Positions 52,329-61,044 of a stretch of DNA of 64,000 nucleotides are shown in pieces (position 1 is the stretch's first letter; each line of letters opens with the position of its first letter). The DNA comes from Parvibaculum sp040216885 (GTDB lineage: Bacteria; Pseudomonadota; Alphaproteobacteria; Parvibaculales; Parvibaculaceae): NCBI GenBank assembly GCA_040216885.1, contig JAVJOG010000014.1, forward strand, positions 186,001 through 250,000. Direction: 5' to 3'. The notes beneath the pieces were generated by a model. It was given only the letters and a program-made list of their open reading frames with translations, did no database searches and was not told the DNA's origin. The translations under genes were made by a program, and so were the position numbers.

Positions 52329-52973
52329 TCAGGCCGTCGTGTCGACATTGGCGCCCTTCTCGGCGCCCTCCGCCTTGGCGACGCCGACCCGCGCGGCGCG
52401 CAGCAGCCGTTCGCCGATCGTGTAGCCGGCTTCGAGCACATGGACGACACTGCCCGCCGGATGTTCGGTGCCGGGCACCTCGAACATCGCTTCATGCAGG
52501 TTCGGGTCGAAGCGCTCGCCCGGTTGCGGGGTGATTTCGCGAATCCCGTGGCGCTCGAAGATCGACAGCAATTGCCGCTCGGTCATCTCGACGCCTTCGA
52601 TCATCGCCTTGACGCTTTCGGCGGCGCCGTCGCGCTCGTCGTCCTTCAGCGTCGCGACGGCGCGGCGCAGATTGTCGGAAACCTGCAGCATGTCGCGGGC
52701 GAAATTGGCTGCCGCATAGCGCGACGCATCCGCCTTGTCGCGCTCGGCGCGCTTGCGGGTGTTTTCCATTTCGGCCGCGACCCTGAGCAGCCGGTCCTTC
52801 AGATCGGCGATCTCGGTCTGAAGCGCTGCTGCGTCCGGTCCGGCCTCGACCGTCCCGGGCGCCGCGGCGTCGGCCGCCTCGCCCTGCCGGGCAGGCTCGG
52901 CCGCCAGCGTTTCGGCCAGTTTTGCGGCTGTTTCGGGCGTTCCGGTGTCGGGTTTGCTGTTTTCGTCGCTCAT
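52329..52973 (-). CDS. grpE: Nucleotide exchange factor GrpE
   Basis: The DnaK nucleotide exchange factor. The 214-residue protein has an N-terminal disordered acidic region, the long coiled coil (LKDRLLRVAAEMENTRKRAERDKAD), AAANFARDMLQVSDNLRRAV, and the beta domain with FDPNLHEAMFEV and GYTIGERLLRAARVGVAK. ATG at 52973 avoids an unconserved extension to 53024. hrcA lies just upstream on the same strand. Confidence 0.97.
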   Translation of the reverse strand: MSDENSKPDTGTPETAAKLAETLAAEPARQGEAADAAAPGTVEAGPDAAALQTEIADLKDRLLRVAAEMENTRKRAERDKADASRYAAANFARDMLQVSDNLRRAVATLKDDERDGAAESVKAMIEGVEMTERQLLSIFERHGIREITPQPGERFDPNLHEAMFEVPGTEHPAGSVVHVLEAGYTIGERLLRAARVGVAKAEGAEKGANVDTTA

Positions 52974-53078
52974 GGGGCTTCGTCTCGCGTCCACGTCGTT
53001 TATCGGCTCTTCCGGCGAGTGCATGTGCGCGCCGGGGGCCGATATGTCAACCCGGCAGCATGTCTCACGCGCCCTGCC

Positions 53079-54137
53079 CTAATTGATCAGCCGGCCGACC
53101 AGCTTGGCCGTGTAGTCGACCATTGGAATGACGCGCGCGTAATTGAGCCGCGTCGGCCCGATCACGCCGAGCACGCCCACCACATGCTGCTGGGCGTCCA
53201 TATAGGGGCTGACGATCAGCGATGAGCCCGACAGCGAAAAGAGCTTGTTCTCCGAGCCGATGAAGATGCGCACCCCGTCGGCCTGCTCGGCAAGCCCCAG
53301 CAACTGCACGAGATCGCGCTTGTTTTCGAGATCGTCGAAAAGGAGGCGGATGCGTTCGAGGTCCTCCATCGCATGCACGTCCTCAAGCAGCCGCGAGCGC
53401 CCGCGCACGATCAGCGATTTGCCGAGCGGGTCGTTGCCGCCGCCGTTGGTGCCCGACCAGGTCGCAAGCCCCGCCTCGATCACCTTGGCGGTCAGCTCGT
53501 TGAGTTCGGCCTTGCGCGTTTCCATTTCGCGGGCGAGATGCGCCTTCGCCTCGTCCAGCGTCTTGCCGCGCAACTGCGCGTTGAGATAGTTGGTGGCTTC
53601 GGCCAGCGCCGAGGGCGTCAGCCCCTTGGGGATTTCGATGACGCGGTTCTCGACCGCGCCGCCCTCGGTGACGATGACGACCAGCGCCCGTTCATTGTCG
53701 ATGGGCACGAATTCGAGATGCTTCAGCGCCGCATCATAGGTCGGCGCGACGACGAAGCCGGCCGCATGGGAGAGGCCCGACAGCAGCTTCGAGGCCTCGT
53801 CCAGCACATCCTCGACATTCTTGTGCGAGCCCATCACCTGGCGCTCGATCGACTGGCGTTCCTCGTCCGACAGGTCGCCGATTTCGAGCAGCCCGTCGAC
53901 GAACATCCGCAGCCCGGCCTCGGTCGGCAGCCGTCCGGCGCTGGTATGCGGCGAGAAGATCAGCCCCAGCGCCTCGAGATCGGACATCACATTGCGGATC
54001 GAGGCCGCCGATAGAGAGATCGGAAGCTGGCGCGAGAGGATGCGCGAGCCGACCGGCTCGCCGGTTTCGAGATAGCTCTCGACCACACGGCGCAGGATCT
54101 CGCGCGAGCGCTCGTTGAGATCCTTGACGGCTACCAT
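53079..54137 (-). CDS. hrcA: Heat-inducible transcription repressor HrcA
   Basis: A 352-residue repressor of CIRCE-controlled heat-shock genes. It has the winged helix LNERSREILRRVVESYLETGEPVGSRIL and LSAASIRNVMSDLEALGLIFSPHTSAGRLPTEAGLRMFVD, and the C-terminal IGPTRLNYARVIPMVDYTAKLVGRLI. No CIRCE (TTAGCACTC-N9-GAGTGCTAA) is seen upstream of hrcA, dnaK or grpE in this window. Its targets, typically groESL, must lie elsewhere. It is divergent from rph. Confidence 0.97.
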   Translation of the reverse strand: MVAVKDLNERSREILRRVVESYLETGEPVGSRILSRQLPISLSAASIRNVMSDLEALGLIFSPHTSAGRLPTEAGLRMFVDGLLEIGDLSDEERQSIERQVMGSHKNVEDVLDEASKLLSGLSHAAGFVVAPTYDAALKHLEFVPIDNERALVVIVTEGGAVENRVIEIPKGLTPSALAEATNYLNAQLRGKTLDEAKAHLAREMETRKAELNELTAKVIEAGLATWSGTNGGGNDPLGKSLIVRGRSRLLEDVHAMEDLERIRLLFDDLENKRDLVQLLGLAEQADGVRIFIGSENKLFSLSGSSLIVSPYMDAQQHVVGVLGVIGPTRLNYARVIPMVDYTAKLVGRLIN

Positions 54138-54300
54138 GTGCTTCCCTGTCCCCGGTCCCTAAGTGATTGAAAGAGGGAGGTAAATCTAGGTAGCACCGGC
54201 GCTCCCGTCAATTCGCGGGCCGCCTTCCTTTACGCAAGCCACCGCTCAAGGTAGGTAAGGCCTCCGCAAATCCCGAAAGCAACAGATTGGAAATCCGAGA

Positions 54301-55017
54301 ATGCGTCCCTCCGGCCGTCAGCCCCACGAAATGCGTCAGGTCTCCTTCGAGCCCGGCGTCGCCAAACATGCCGAGGGTTCCTGCCTTGTCCGCTTCGGCG
54401 ACACCCATGTGCTCTGCACCGCAAGCCTCGAAGAGCGCGTACCGCCTTTCCTGAAGGGCGGCGGCAAGGGCTGGGTGACGGCCGAATACGGCATGCTGCC
54501 GCGCTCGACGCATGAGCGGATGCGCCGCGAGGCCGCGCAGGGCAAGCAGTCGGGCCGCACGCAGGAAATCCAGCGCCTGGTCGGCCGGTCGCTGCGGACC
54601 GTGGTCGATCTCCGGGCGCTCGGCGCACGCCAGATCTCGATCGACTGCGACGTGCTGCAGGCCGATGGCGGCACGCGCACCGCCTCGATCACCGGCGCCT
54701 GGGTCGCGCTTCACCAGTGCATCGAATGGATGCGCGCCCGCTCGATGCTGTCGGGCCCGGTGCTGAAGGACCATGTCGCGGCGATTTCCTGTGGCATCTA
54801 CAAGGGCCAGCCGGTCGTCGATCTCGATTATGCCGAGGATTCGGCCGCCGACACCGACGCCAATTTCGTTATCACCGGCAAGGGCGGCATCTGCGAAGTG
54901 CAGGGCACCGCCGAGGGCGAGCCCTTCAGCGAGGACGAACTTTCGGCGCTGCTCGGTCTGGCGAAATCGGCCATCGCCGACCTCGTCATTCGCCAGAAGG
55001 AAGCGGTCTCCGCATGA
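54301..55017 (+). CDS. rph: Ribonuclease PH
   Basis: A phosphorolytic 3' exonuclease for tRNA and rRNA maturation. The 238-residue protein has MRPSGRQPHEMRQVSFE, VTAEYGMLPRSTHERMRREA, LGARQISIDCDVLQADGGTRTASITGAWVAL and DLDYAEDSAADTDANFVITG. Its stop overlaps the rdgB start by ATGA. The hrcA-rph divergent pair is a common alphaproteobacterial arrangement. Confidence 0.97.
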   Translation: MRPSGRQPHEMRQVSFEPGVAKHAEGSCLVRFGDTHVLCTASLEERVPPFLKGGGKGWVTAEYGMLPRSTHERMRREAAQGKQSGRTQEIQRLVGRSLRTVVDLRALGARQISIDCDVLQADGGTRTASITGAWVALHQCIEWMRARSMLSGPVLKDHVAAISCGIYKGQPVVDLDYAEDSAADTDANFVITGKGGICEVQGTAEGEPFSEDELSALLGLAKSAIADLVIRQKEAVSA

Positions 55018-55616
55018 CGCGCAAGCTCGCAGGCGGCAGGCTCGTCGTCGCGAGCCACAATCCGGGCAAGGTGCGCGAGATCGGCGACCTGCTGGCGCCG
55101 TTCGGCATCGAAACCGTCTCGGCCGCCGAACTCGGATTGCCCGAGCCGGAAGAAACCGGCGCGACCTTCCGCGAAAATGCCGAGCTGAAGGCACTAGCGG
55201 CGGCGCGAGCGGCGAACCTGCCGGCGCTCGCCGACGACAGCGGGTTATGTGTCGACGCCCTCAACGGCGCACCCGGCATCTATTCGGCGCGCTGGGCCGG
55301 GCCGACGAAGGATCTCGACTTCGCGATGGAAAAGCTCCGCCGCGGCATGCTCGAAACCGGACCGGTTGACGCGCACGCGCATTTTATCTGCGGGCTCGCG
55401 CTTGCCTGGCCCGACGGTCACGTCGAATATTTCGAGGGCAGGGTGGACGGAGAACTCGTCTGGCCGCCGCGCGGAGACAAAGGCTTCGGCTACGATCCGG
55501 TTTTTGTCGCCGCTGGCCACGACATCACCTTCGGCGAAATGGAGCCGGAGAAAAAACATGGCATCTCGCATCGCGCCCACGCCTTCCGCCAGCTCGTCGA
55601 TGCCTGCTTCGGCTGA
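55014..55616 (+). CDS. rdgB: dITP/XTP pyrophosphatase RdgB (HAM1)
   Basis: Removes non-canonical purine nucleoside triphosphates. The 200-residue protein has VVASHNPGKVREIGDLL, ENAELKALAAARAANLPALADDSGLCVDALNGAPGIYSARWAG and DKGFGYDPVFV, ending with HGISHRAHAFRQL. It starts by ATGA overlap with rph and overlaps the hemW start. Confidence 0.96.
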   Translation: MTRKLAGGRLVVASHNPGKVREIGDLLAPFGIETVSAAELGLPEPEETGATFRENAELKALAAARAANLPALADDSGLCVDALNGAPGIYSARWAGPTKDLDFAMEKLRRGMLETGPVDAHAHFICGLALAWPDGHVEYFEGRVDGELVWPPRGDKGFGYDPVFVAAGHDITFGEMEPEKKHGISHRAHAFRQLVDACFG

Positions 55617-56781
55617 AAAAATTCCGCAGGCGGACGATCCGCGCGGGCCGGGTTTCGGCATCTATGTCCATTGGCCCTTCTGCCAGTCGAAATGCCCCTA
55701 TTGCGATTTCAATTCCCATGTCGTCGCCTCGGTCGATCAGGCGCGCTGGGCGGCGGCGTTGACGCGCGAGCTCGAACACATGCGCTGGCTGACGGGTCCG
55801 CGCCGCGTGCGTTCGATTTTTTTCGGCGGCGGCACGCCCTCGCTGATGGAGGTCGCGACCGTCGAGGCGGTGCTGGCGCGCGTCCACGCGCTCTGGCAGG
55901 TCGACGAGGATGTCGAGGTGACGCTGGAAGCAAACCCGACCAGTGTCGAAGCGGCGCGCTTTCGCGGCTATCGGGCAGCGGGCGTCAACCGCCTCTCGCT
56001 CGGCGTCCAGTCGCTCGACGATGTGCAACTGAAATTTCTCGGCCGGCTGCACACCGCCGACGAGGCGCTGCGCGCGATCGGGCTTGCCCGCGAAACCTTC
56101 CCACGCCTCTCCTTCGACCTGATCTATGCGCGCCCCGGCCAGACGCGCGAAACCTGGGAACGCGAACTGCGCGCCGCGCTGGCCCATGCTGCCGACCACC
56201 TGTCGCTCTATCAACTGACCATCGAGCCCGACACGGCCTTCGCGCGCCTCTATGAAAAGGGCGCATTCGTTCTGCCGGCGGAAGAAGACGCGGCCGCGCT
56301 TTACGAATTGACCGGCGAAATCTGCGCTGAAGCGGGCCTCGCGGCCTACGAAGTGTCGAACTATGCCAGGCCCGGCGCCGAGTGCCGGCACAATCTCGTC
56401 TACTGGCGCTACGGCGATTATGCCGGTGTCGGGCCCGGCGCGCATGGACGTGTCAGGGCAGGGGAGGCGCATCTCGCGACGCGCACGCACCGCGCCCCCG
56501 GCCAGTGGATCGAGGCGGTCGAACAGGGCGGCCACGGTATCGAAGCATCGGAAGAAATCCCGCAAGCTGCACAGGGCGACGAAATGATGCTGATGGGCCT
56601 GCGTCTTGAGGAGGGCGTCTCGCTGTCGCGCTATGCGAAGCTCACCGGGCAGCCGCTTGCCGATACGCGCATCGCAAATCTGGTCGCGGGCGGGTTGCTG
56701 CTGCGCGACGGCGACCGCATCCGCGCCACGCCGCAAGGCCGCCTCGTTCTCGATGCGCTGCTGGCGCGGCTTCTCGCCTGA
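55558..56781 (+). CDS. hemW: Radical-SAM haem chaperone HemW (HemN-like)
   Basis: The protein has the radical-SAM cluster motif in WPFCQSKCPYCDF, GGGTPSLM, LEANPTS, RLSLGVQSLDD and DLIYARPGQT, and ends with a HemN C-terminal domain (MLMGLRLEEGVSL). HemW lacks coproporphyrinogen dehydrogenase activity and delivers haem. ATG at 55558 is chosen because GGAG lies 7 bases upstream (407 residues); ATG at 55600 (393 residues) has no clear ribosome site but is closer to conserved sequence. It overlaps rdgB by up to 59 bases. Confidence 0.92.
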   Translation: MASRIAPTPSASSSMPASAEKIPQADDPRGPGFGIYVHWPFCQSKCPYCDFNSHVVASVDQARWAAALTRELEHMRWLTGPRRVRSIFFGGGTPSLMEVATVEAVLARVHALWQVDEDVEVTLEANPTSVEAARFRGYRAAGVNRLSLGVQSLDDVQLKFLGRLHTADEALRAIGLARETFPRLSFDLIYARPGQTRETWERELRAALAHAADHLSLYQLTIEPDTAFARLYEKGAFVLPAEEDAAALYELTGEICAEAGLAAYEVSNYARPGAECRHNLVYWRYGDYAGVGPGAHGRVRAGEAHLATRTHRAPGQWIEAVEQGGHGIEASEEIPQAAQGDEMMLMGLRLEEGVSLSRYAKLTGQPLADTRIANLVAGGLLLRDGDRIRATPQGRLVLDALLARLLA

Positions 56782-56799
56782 GCGCCGGAAAATCGAATC

Positions 56800-58065
56800 C
56801 TAGAAAACCGGCGGACGGAAACTCGTCGGCGCCGGATCGACAACGACCGCGCCGCCGGCCCGGACTTCCATCACCGCAAGTCCGCGTTCGGTGCGCCCGT
56901 CGGGCATGAACCGGAAAATGCCGTCGACACCGGCAAAGCCGTCGGGATCGGTCAGCGCTTCGGCGGTAAAGCGGTCGCCGGGCGCCCGCGTCGACAGCGC
57001 CACGGCAAGGCTCGCCGCGTCGTAGCCGAGGCTTGCGATGCGCGGCGGCGTCGCCGCTCCATAGGCGCGTTTGTAGCGCGTCAGGAATTGCGCATGGCCT
57101 TCCGGCGGCGGCGCCGGGAACCAGCCGCCATGCAGCGGCGGTTCGAGCGCCAGCGACGGATCGTCCCAAAGGCCGGTGCCGAGAAACTTCACCTCGCGCG
57201 GATCGAGATCGTAATAGGGGAGCAGCGGCGAAATGGTTTTGAGCTGCGCGCCGCCTTCGGGCAGGAACAGCGCCTGGAAATTTCCGCCGCCATAGCTCGC
57301 CGCGAGGCGCCGCGCCGGTTCGTACATGCCGTCCGAACTTGCCGGATAGGAGGTCGAGGCGACCACCTGGCCCGCGCGCGACGAAACCGCGCGTTCGAAC
57401 TCGGCCCGCGCCCGGTCGCCATAGCTGCCTTGCGGGTATAGCGCGCCGAACGAAATCATGCCCTGCAGCGTCGCATATTCGACGATGCGGGAAATATCCT
57501 CGTGCAGCGGAAAGGAGAGCAGGTAAACACCGTTGCCCGCGACCGCGCTGTCCGACGAGAAGGCGACAACGGGCACATTGTATTGCGCCGCCAGCGGCGC
57601 GACGGCGGCGACCTCCTCGGCAAAGAGCGGCCCGAGAATGAGATCGGCCCCGGCGTTGAGCGCTTCCTGCGTGGCGCGTTGCGCGCCGCCCGCCGTGCCG
57701 CCTGTCGCCTTGGGGATCAGCAAGACCTGCGCGTTGTTGAATTCGAACAGCGCAAGCTGAGCGGCATTGTAGAGCGCATTCGAGAGCGCCCGCACATTGT
57801 CGCGCGGCGAGTTGAACGGCAGCAGCAGCGCGACGCGCACCGGCTGCTCGCCCGCCATATGCGCCGGCGTGTAGAAATTGGCCGGATCGCGCATTGCCGG
57901 CGTCTCGACGCGCGGCGGCGGCTGCACCTGCACGGTGGGCGGCGGTGCGACCACCGGCGGTGGCGCTGTGCGTCCGCCAAGCCCGTTACAGGCGGCGAGC
58001 ATCAGGCCGAAAAAGAGGATGACGACCGCCCGAAGGCCGGAAGAGAAGAAACGGGCGTCTGTCAC
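56800..58065 (-). CDS. LpoA-like lipoprotein, type I periplasmic-binding-protein fold (penicillin-binding protein activator)
   Basis: A 421-residue lipoprotein starting with GTG (AAGGA 8 bases upstream). The signal FSSGLRAVVILFFGLMLAAC ends at a lipobox. Then a proline-rich linker (PPPVVAPPPTVQVQPPP) and a two-lobe type I binding-protein domain (RVALLLPFNSPRDNVRALSNALYNAAQLALFEF, ADLILGPLFAEEVAAVAPLAAQYNVPVVAFSSD, SFGALYPQGSYGDRARAEFE). Such proteins include LpoA, activator of PBP1a. It is divergent from rsmI, as in the conserved rsmI-lpoA-yraN neighbourhood. Confidence 0.9.
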   Translation of the reverse strand: MTDARFFSSGLRAVVILFFGLMLAACNGLGGRTAPPPVVAPPPTVQVQPPPRVETPAMRDPANFYTPAHMAGEQPVRVALLLPFNSPRDNVRALSNALYNAAQLALFEFNNAQVLLIPKATGGTAGGAQRATQEALNAGADLILGPLFAEEVAAVAPLAAQYNVPVVAFSSDSAVAGNGVYLLSFPLHEDISRIVEYATLQGMISFGALYPQGSYGDRARAEFERAVSSRAGQVVASTSYPASSDGMYEPARRLAASYGGGNFQALFLPEGGAQLKTISPLLPYYDLDPREVKFLGTGLWDDPSLALEPPLHGGWFPAPPPEGHAQFLTRYKRAYGAATPPRIASLGYDAASLAVALSTRAPGDRFTAEALTDPDGFAGVDGIFRFMPDGRTERGLAVMEVRAGGAVVVDPAPTSFRPPVF

Positions 58066-58182
58066 CGGAATGTTCCTTGAACGAAGAGGGTCGGGGCTCG
58101 GCAAAGGGTACTGGCCGCGCCGGAGCAAGTAAACCTGAGCCTTCTTGCCAAAAAGTGTCTTCCGGGCGCAAGGTCGCGGACG

Positions 58183-59043
58183 ATGAACGAAAAATCCGGA
58201 TCCCCGCTCGCGCCCGGCCTTTATGTCACGGCGACGCCCATCGGCAATGCCGGCGACATCAGCCTGCGCGCCCTTGATGTGCTGTCCCGCGCCCATCTGG
58301 TCCTGTGCGAGGACACGCGCGTGACGGCCAAGCTCTTCGCCATTCACCATGTCGAGGCCCGCACCGCGCCCTATCACGACCACAACGCGGCCGAAATGCG
58401 CCCGCGCATCCTGAAGCGGCTGGAGGCCGGCGAGGCGATCGCGCTGGTCTCGGACGCCGGAACGCCGCTCGTCTCCGATCCGGGCCTGAAGCTGGTCCGC
58501 GAGGCGATTGCCGCCGGTCACACCGTCACGGCGCTGCCGGGCGCCTCCTCGGTGCTGGCCGCGCTGACGCTGGCGGGCCTGCCGACCGACCGCTTCTTCT
58601 TCGGCGGGTTTCTCGCCGCCAAACAGGAAGCCCGGCGCAAGGAACTGGCCGAACTGGCGGCTGTTCCCTCAACGCTGGTTTTTCTTGAAAGCGCCAACCG
58701 TCTCGCGGCCTCGCTGGCCGACATGGCCGAAACGCTCGGGCCCCGTGAAGCGGCGGTCGCCCGCGAACTGACCAAGAAATTCGAGGAAGTGCGGCGCGGT
58801 CCGCTGGCCGCGCTCGCGGCGCATTACAGCGAGGCCGGCGCGCCGAAGGGCGAGATCGTCGTCGTCGTCGGCCCGCCCGAAAAACGCGCGCCGCTCTGCG
58901 CCCACGAGATCGACGCGATGCTCGAAAACGCGCTCAGGCGTTCGAGCCTTAAGGACGCGGTCGCCGAAGTTGTGTCGATGACGGGCCTGCCGCGCCGCGA
59001 AATCTATGCCCGCGCCCTCGAAATCGCGGACGCGAAGGAATGA
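58183..59043 (+). CDS. rsmI: 16S rRNA (cytidine1402-2'-O)-methyltransferase RsmI
   Basis: A 286-residue tetrapyrrole-methylase-fold enzyme. It has GLYVTATPIGNAGDISLRALDVLSRAHLVLCEDTRVT, YHDHNA, ALVSDAGTPLVSDPG and ALPGASSVLAALTLAGLPTDRFFFGGFLAAKQ, then a C-terminal ALRRSSLKDAVAEV helix domain. It overlaps the yraN start by ATGA. Confidence 0.97.
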   Translation: MNEKSGSPLAPGLYVTATPIGNAGDISLRALDVLSRAHLVLCEDTRVTAKLFAIHHVEARTAPYHDHNAAEMRPRILKRLEAGEAIALVSDAGTPLVSDPGLKLVREAIAAGHTVTALPGASSVLAALTLAGLPTDRFFFGGFLAAKQEARRKELAELAAVPSTLVFLESANRLAASLADMAETLGPREAAVARELTKKFEEVRRGPLAALAAHYSEAGAPKGEIVVVVGPPEKRAPLCAHEIDAMLENALRRSSLKDAVAEVVSMTGLPRREIYARALEIADAKE

Positions 59044-59435
59044 AGCTCAGCGCAAGAAAAGGCGATCCGTCGCGCGGCCTGGCCGCCCATCGCCTTGGCC
59101 TGCGCGCCGAAACGATTGCCGCCTTGTGGCTGCGCCTCAAGGGCTACCGCATTCTGGCCCGTCGGTTGAAAACCCATGCCGGCGAGATCGACATGGTGGC
59201 GCGGCGGGGCAGGGTGCTGGCCGTCGTCGAGGTCAAGGCGTCGGCGCAATCAGCGATGGCGGGCGAGCGTGCCGTCGAGGCCCTGCTGCCGCGCCAGCAG
59301 CAGCGTCTGGCCCGTGCCGCCGCGCATCTGCTGACGATGCGCCCGGCGCTGGCGGGCCTCGACCTGCGCTTCGACCTGGTGCTGGTCGCGCCGCGCCGCC
59401 TTCCCCGCCATCTGCCGGACGCCTGGCGGCCATAA
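59040..59435 (+). CDS. yraN: YraN-family endonuclease-fold protein (UPF0102)
   Basis: A 131-residue restriction-endonuclease-like protein. It has AAHRLGLRAETIAALWLRLKGYRILARRLKTHAGEIDMVARRGRVLAVVEVKA, with the GEID and EVK catalytic pattern of the fold. Function is not settled; it is usually next to rsmI and lpoA. Translationally coupled to rsmI. Confidence 0.92.
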   Translation: MKLSARKGDPSRGLAAHRLGLRAETIAALWLRLKGYRILARRLKTHAGEIDMVARRGRVLAVVEVKASAQSAMAGERAVEALLPRQQQRLARAAAHLLTMRPALAGLDLRFDLVLVAPRRLPRHLPDAWRP

Positions 59436-59498
59436 TCTCGCCGCACCGCTCCCCTCATTGTCGCTCCGGCTTGGGTCCTCATTTCCGGAGATCGATAT

Positions 59499-60071
59499 AT
59501 GCGCGTGTCCATGGCGATGCTGGTTGTTGCGGCTTTGGCGCTTGGTGGCTGCGTGCCGCTCGCCATCGGTGCGGGCGGTGCGGCCGCGGTCGGCGCTTCG
59601 CAGCAGCGCGGCCTAGAACAAGCGGTCGACGACAACGAGATTTCCTTCGAGATCAACCGCAAGCTGCTGGCCGAAGACGGTAATCTTTTCAAGGGCGTGG
59701 CGACCCAGGTGCGCGGCGGCCGCGTCCTTCTGTCCGGTGTCGTGCCGAAAGCCGAGGACCGCGTGCGGGTGGTCCGCATCGTCTGGACCGTCGGCGGCGT
59801 CAAGGAAGTCATCAACGAGTTGCGGGTCGGCGAGAGCGCCGGCTTCGGGCAGGCGATGGCCGACACGACGATCACCACAAAACTGCGCGCCCGCCTGACC
59901 GGCGATCGCAACGTCAGCGGCATCAATTACTCGATCGAGACCGTGCACGGCACCGTCTATCTGATGGGCACCGCGCTCGACCGCGCCGAGCTCGACCGCG
60001 TCATCGCCCATGCACGCGACATCTCGGGCGTGAAGAACGTCGTCTCCTATGTCCGCATAGACAAGCGATGA
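59499..60071 (+). CDS. BON-domain lipoprotein (YraP/DolP-like)
   Basis: A 190-residue lipoprotein: MAMLVVAALALGGC at the lipobox, then two BON domains (about 45-110 with VRGGRVLLSGVVPKAEDRVRVVRIVWTVGGVKEVINEL, and about 115-190 with DTTITTKLRARLTGDRNVSGINYSIETVHGTVYLMGTAL). DolP in Escherichia coli supports outer-membrane integrity under BAM. It is 63 bases after yraN, as in the enterobacterial order lpoA-yraN-diaA-yraP, with no diaA here. Confidence 0.93.
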   Translation: MRVSMAMLVVAALALGGCVPLAIGAGGAAAVGASQQRGLEQAVDDNEISFEINRKLLAEDGNLFKGVATQVRGGRVLLSGVVPKAEDRVRVVRIVWTVGGVKEVINELRVGESAGFGQAMADTTITTKLRARLTGDRNVSGINYSIETVHGTVYLMGTALDRAELDRVIAHARDISGVKNVVSYVRIDKR

Positions 60072-60113
60072 GAGCACTTGCATCCGCCGCCCCGGCCGCG
60101 CCATGATCGCCGC

Positions 60114-60965
60114 ATGGACGAAGCGATGCACGACATGGAAAGCGAGTTGCAGCGGGCGGGCGCGATGCCCGACGGCGAACTCGACCTGGCGCGGCTCGCC
60201 TTGACGCTTGCCGCGCTCGACCGTCCGGAACTCGAACCCGATCCCTATCTCGCGCATCTCGACGAACTTGTTGGCGCGGCTGGCGATGCCTTGCCGGGCG
60301 GCGCGGGTGAAGCGCCCGCCGGCGTCGTTGCGGGCGCATTGGCGGGCGTCGTCGCCGGCCGCTTCCGCTATCTCGGCGACACCGAAACCTACGACGATCC
60401 GCGCAACGCCAACCTCGCCCATGTGATCGACCGCCGCAAAGGCCTGCCGGTCACGCTCGGCATTCTCTATCTGCATGTCGGCGCGAAGCTCGGCCTCGAC
60501 CTGACGGGCCTGAACTTTCCGGGCCATTTCGTGCTGCGCCTGCGGGCCGCCGGCGACGCGGTGGTGCTCGACCCTTTCAATGGCGGGCGGCCCTTGACCG
60601 CCGCCGACCTGCTGACGCTGCTGCGCGGCGTCGAGGGGCCGGACGCGCGGCTGACGCCGGAGGCCTGCGAGCCGGTCGGCCCGCGCGACATCCTGTTGCG
60701 GCTTGAAAACAACATCCTGAGCCGCGCCATCAAATGCGGCGACTTCGCCCGTGCCCGCGCCGTAGTGCTGCGCATGATCTGGCTGGCGCCGCAGCGGGCG
60801 GGCCTGCGTTTCGAGCTTGGCCGCCTGGAGGTCCATGCCGGTCACATGGGCGCCGCCGCCCATGCCTTCGAGACCTGCAAGGACCTCGCATCCGACATCG
60901 GCGAAACCCGCATCGCCGGCATGGCCGAAGAGGCGCTACGCCGCCTGAAGACCCGCCTCAACTGA
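60114..60965 (+). CDS. SirB1-family transglutaminase-like protein
   Basis: A 283-residue protein with a SirB1 N-terminal transglutaminase-like domain (YDDPRNANLAHVIDRRKGLPVTLGILYLHVGAKLGLDLTGLNFPGHFVLRL) and C-terminal TPR-like helices (RLENNILSRAIKCGDFARARAVVLRMIWLAPQRAGLRFELGRLE). The canonical active-site cysteine position is occupied by other residues in many members. ATG at 60114 is preferred over the 12-residue extension from 60078. Role unknown. Confidence 0.88.
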   Translation: MDEAMHDMESELQRAGAMPDGELDLARLALTLAALDRPELEPDPYLAHLDELVGAAGDALPGGAGEAPAGVVAGALAGVVAGRFRYLGDTETYDDPRNANLAHVIDRRKGLPVTLGILYLHVGAKLGLDLTGLNFPGHFVLRLRAAGDAVVLDPFNGGRPLTAADLLTLLRGVEGPDARLTPEACEPVGPRDILLRLENNILSRAIKCGDFARARAVVLRMIWLAPQRAGLRFELGRLEVHAGHMGAAAHAFETCKDLASDIGETRIAGMAEEALRRLKTRLN

Positions 60966-61044
60966 TTTTTTTCTCGCAAAGGGCCGCACCTCCCCCCATC
61001 TTTCCCCGAGCCTGCCCGCCCGCGAATGAGTGCGAGAGAAAAAC

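Noticed and set aside
52142..52329. Terminator between nnrU and grpE
   Set aside because: The only strong symmetry is the 15-base palindrome before nnrU, which has no T-run in the proper place.
54138..54300. CIRCE element before hrcA
   Set aside because: Only TAGCACCGGCGCTC-like fragments occur; the two 9-base arms are absent.
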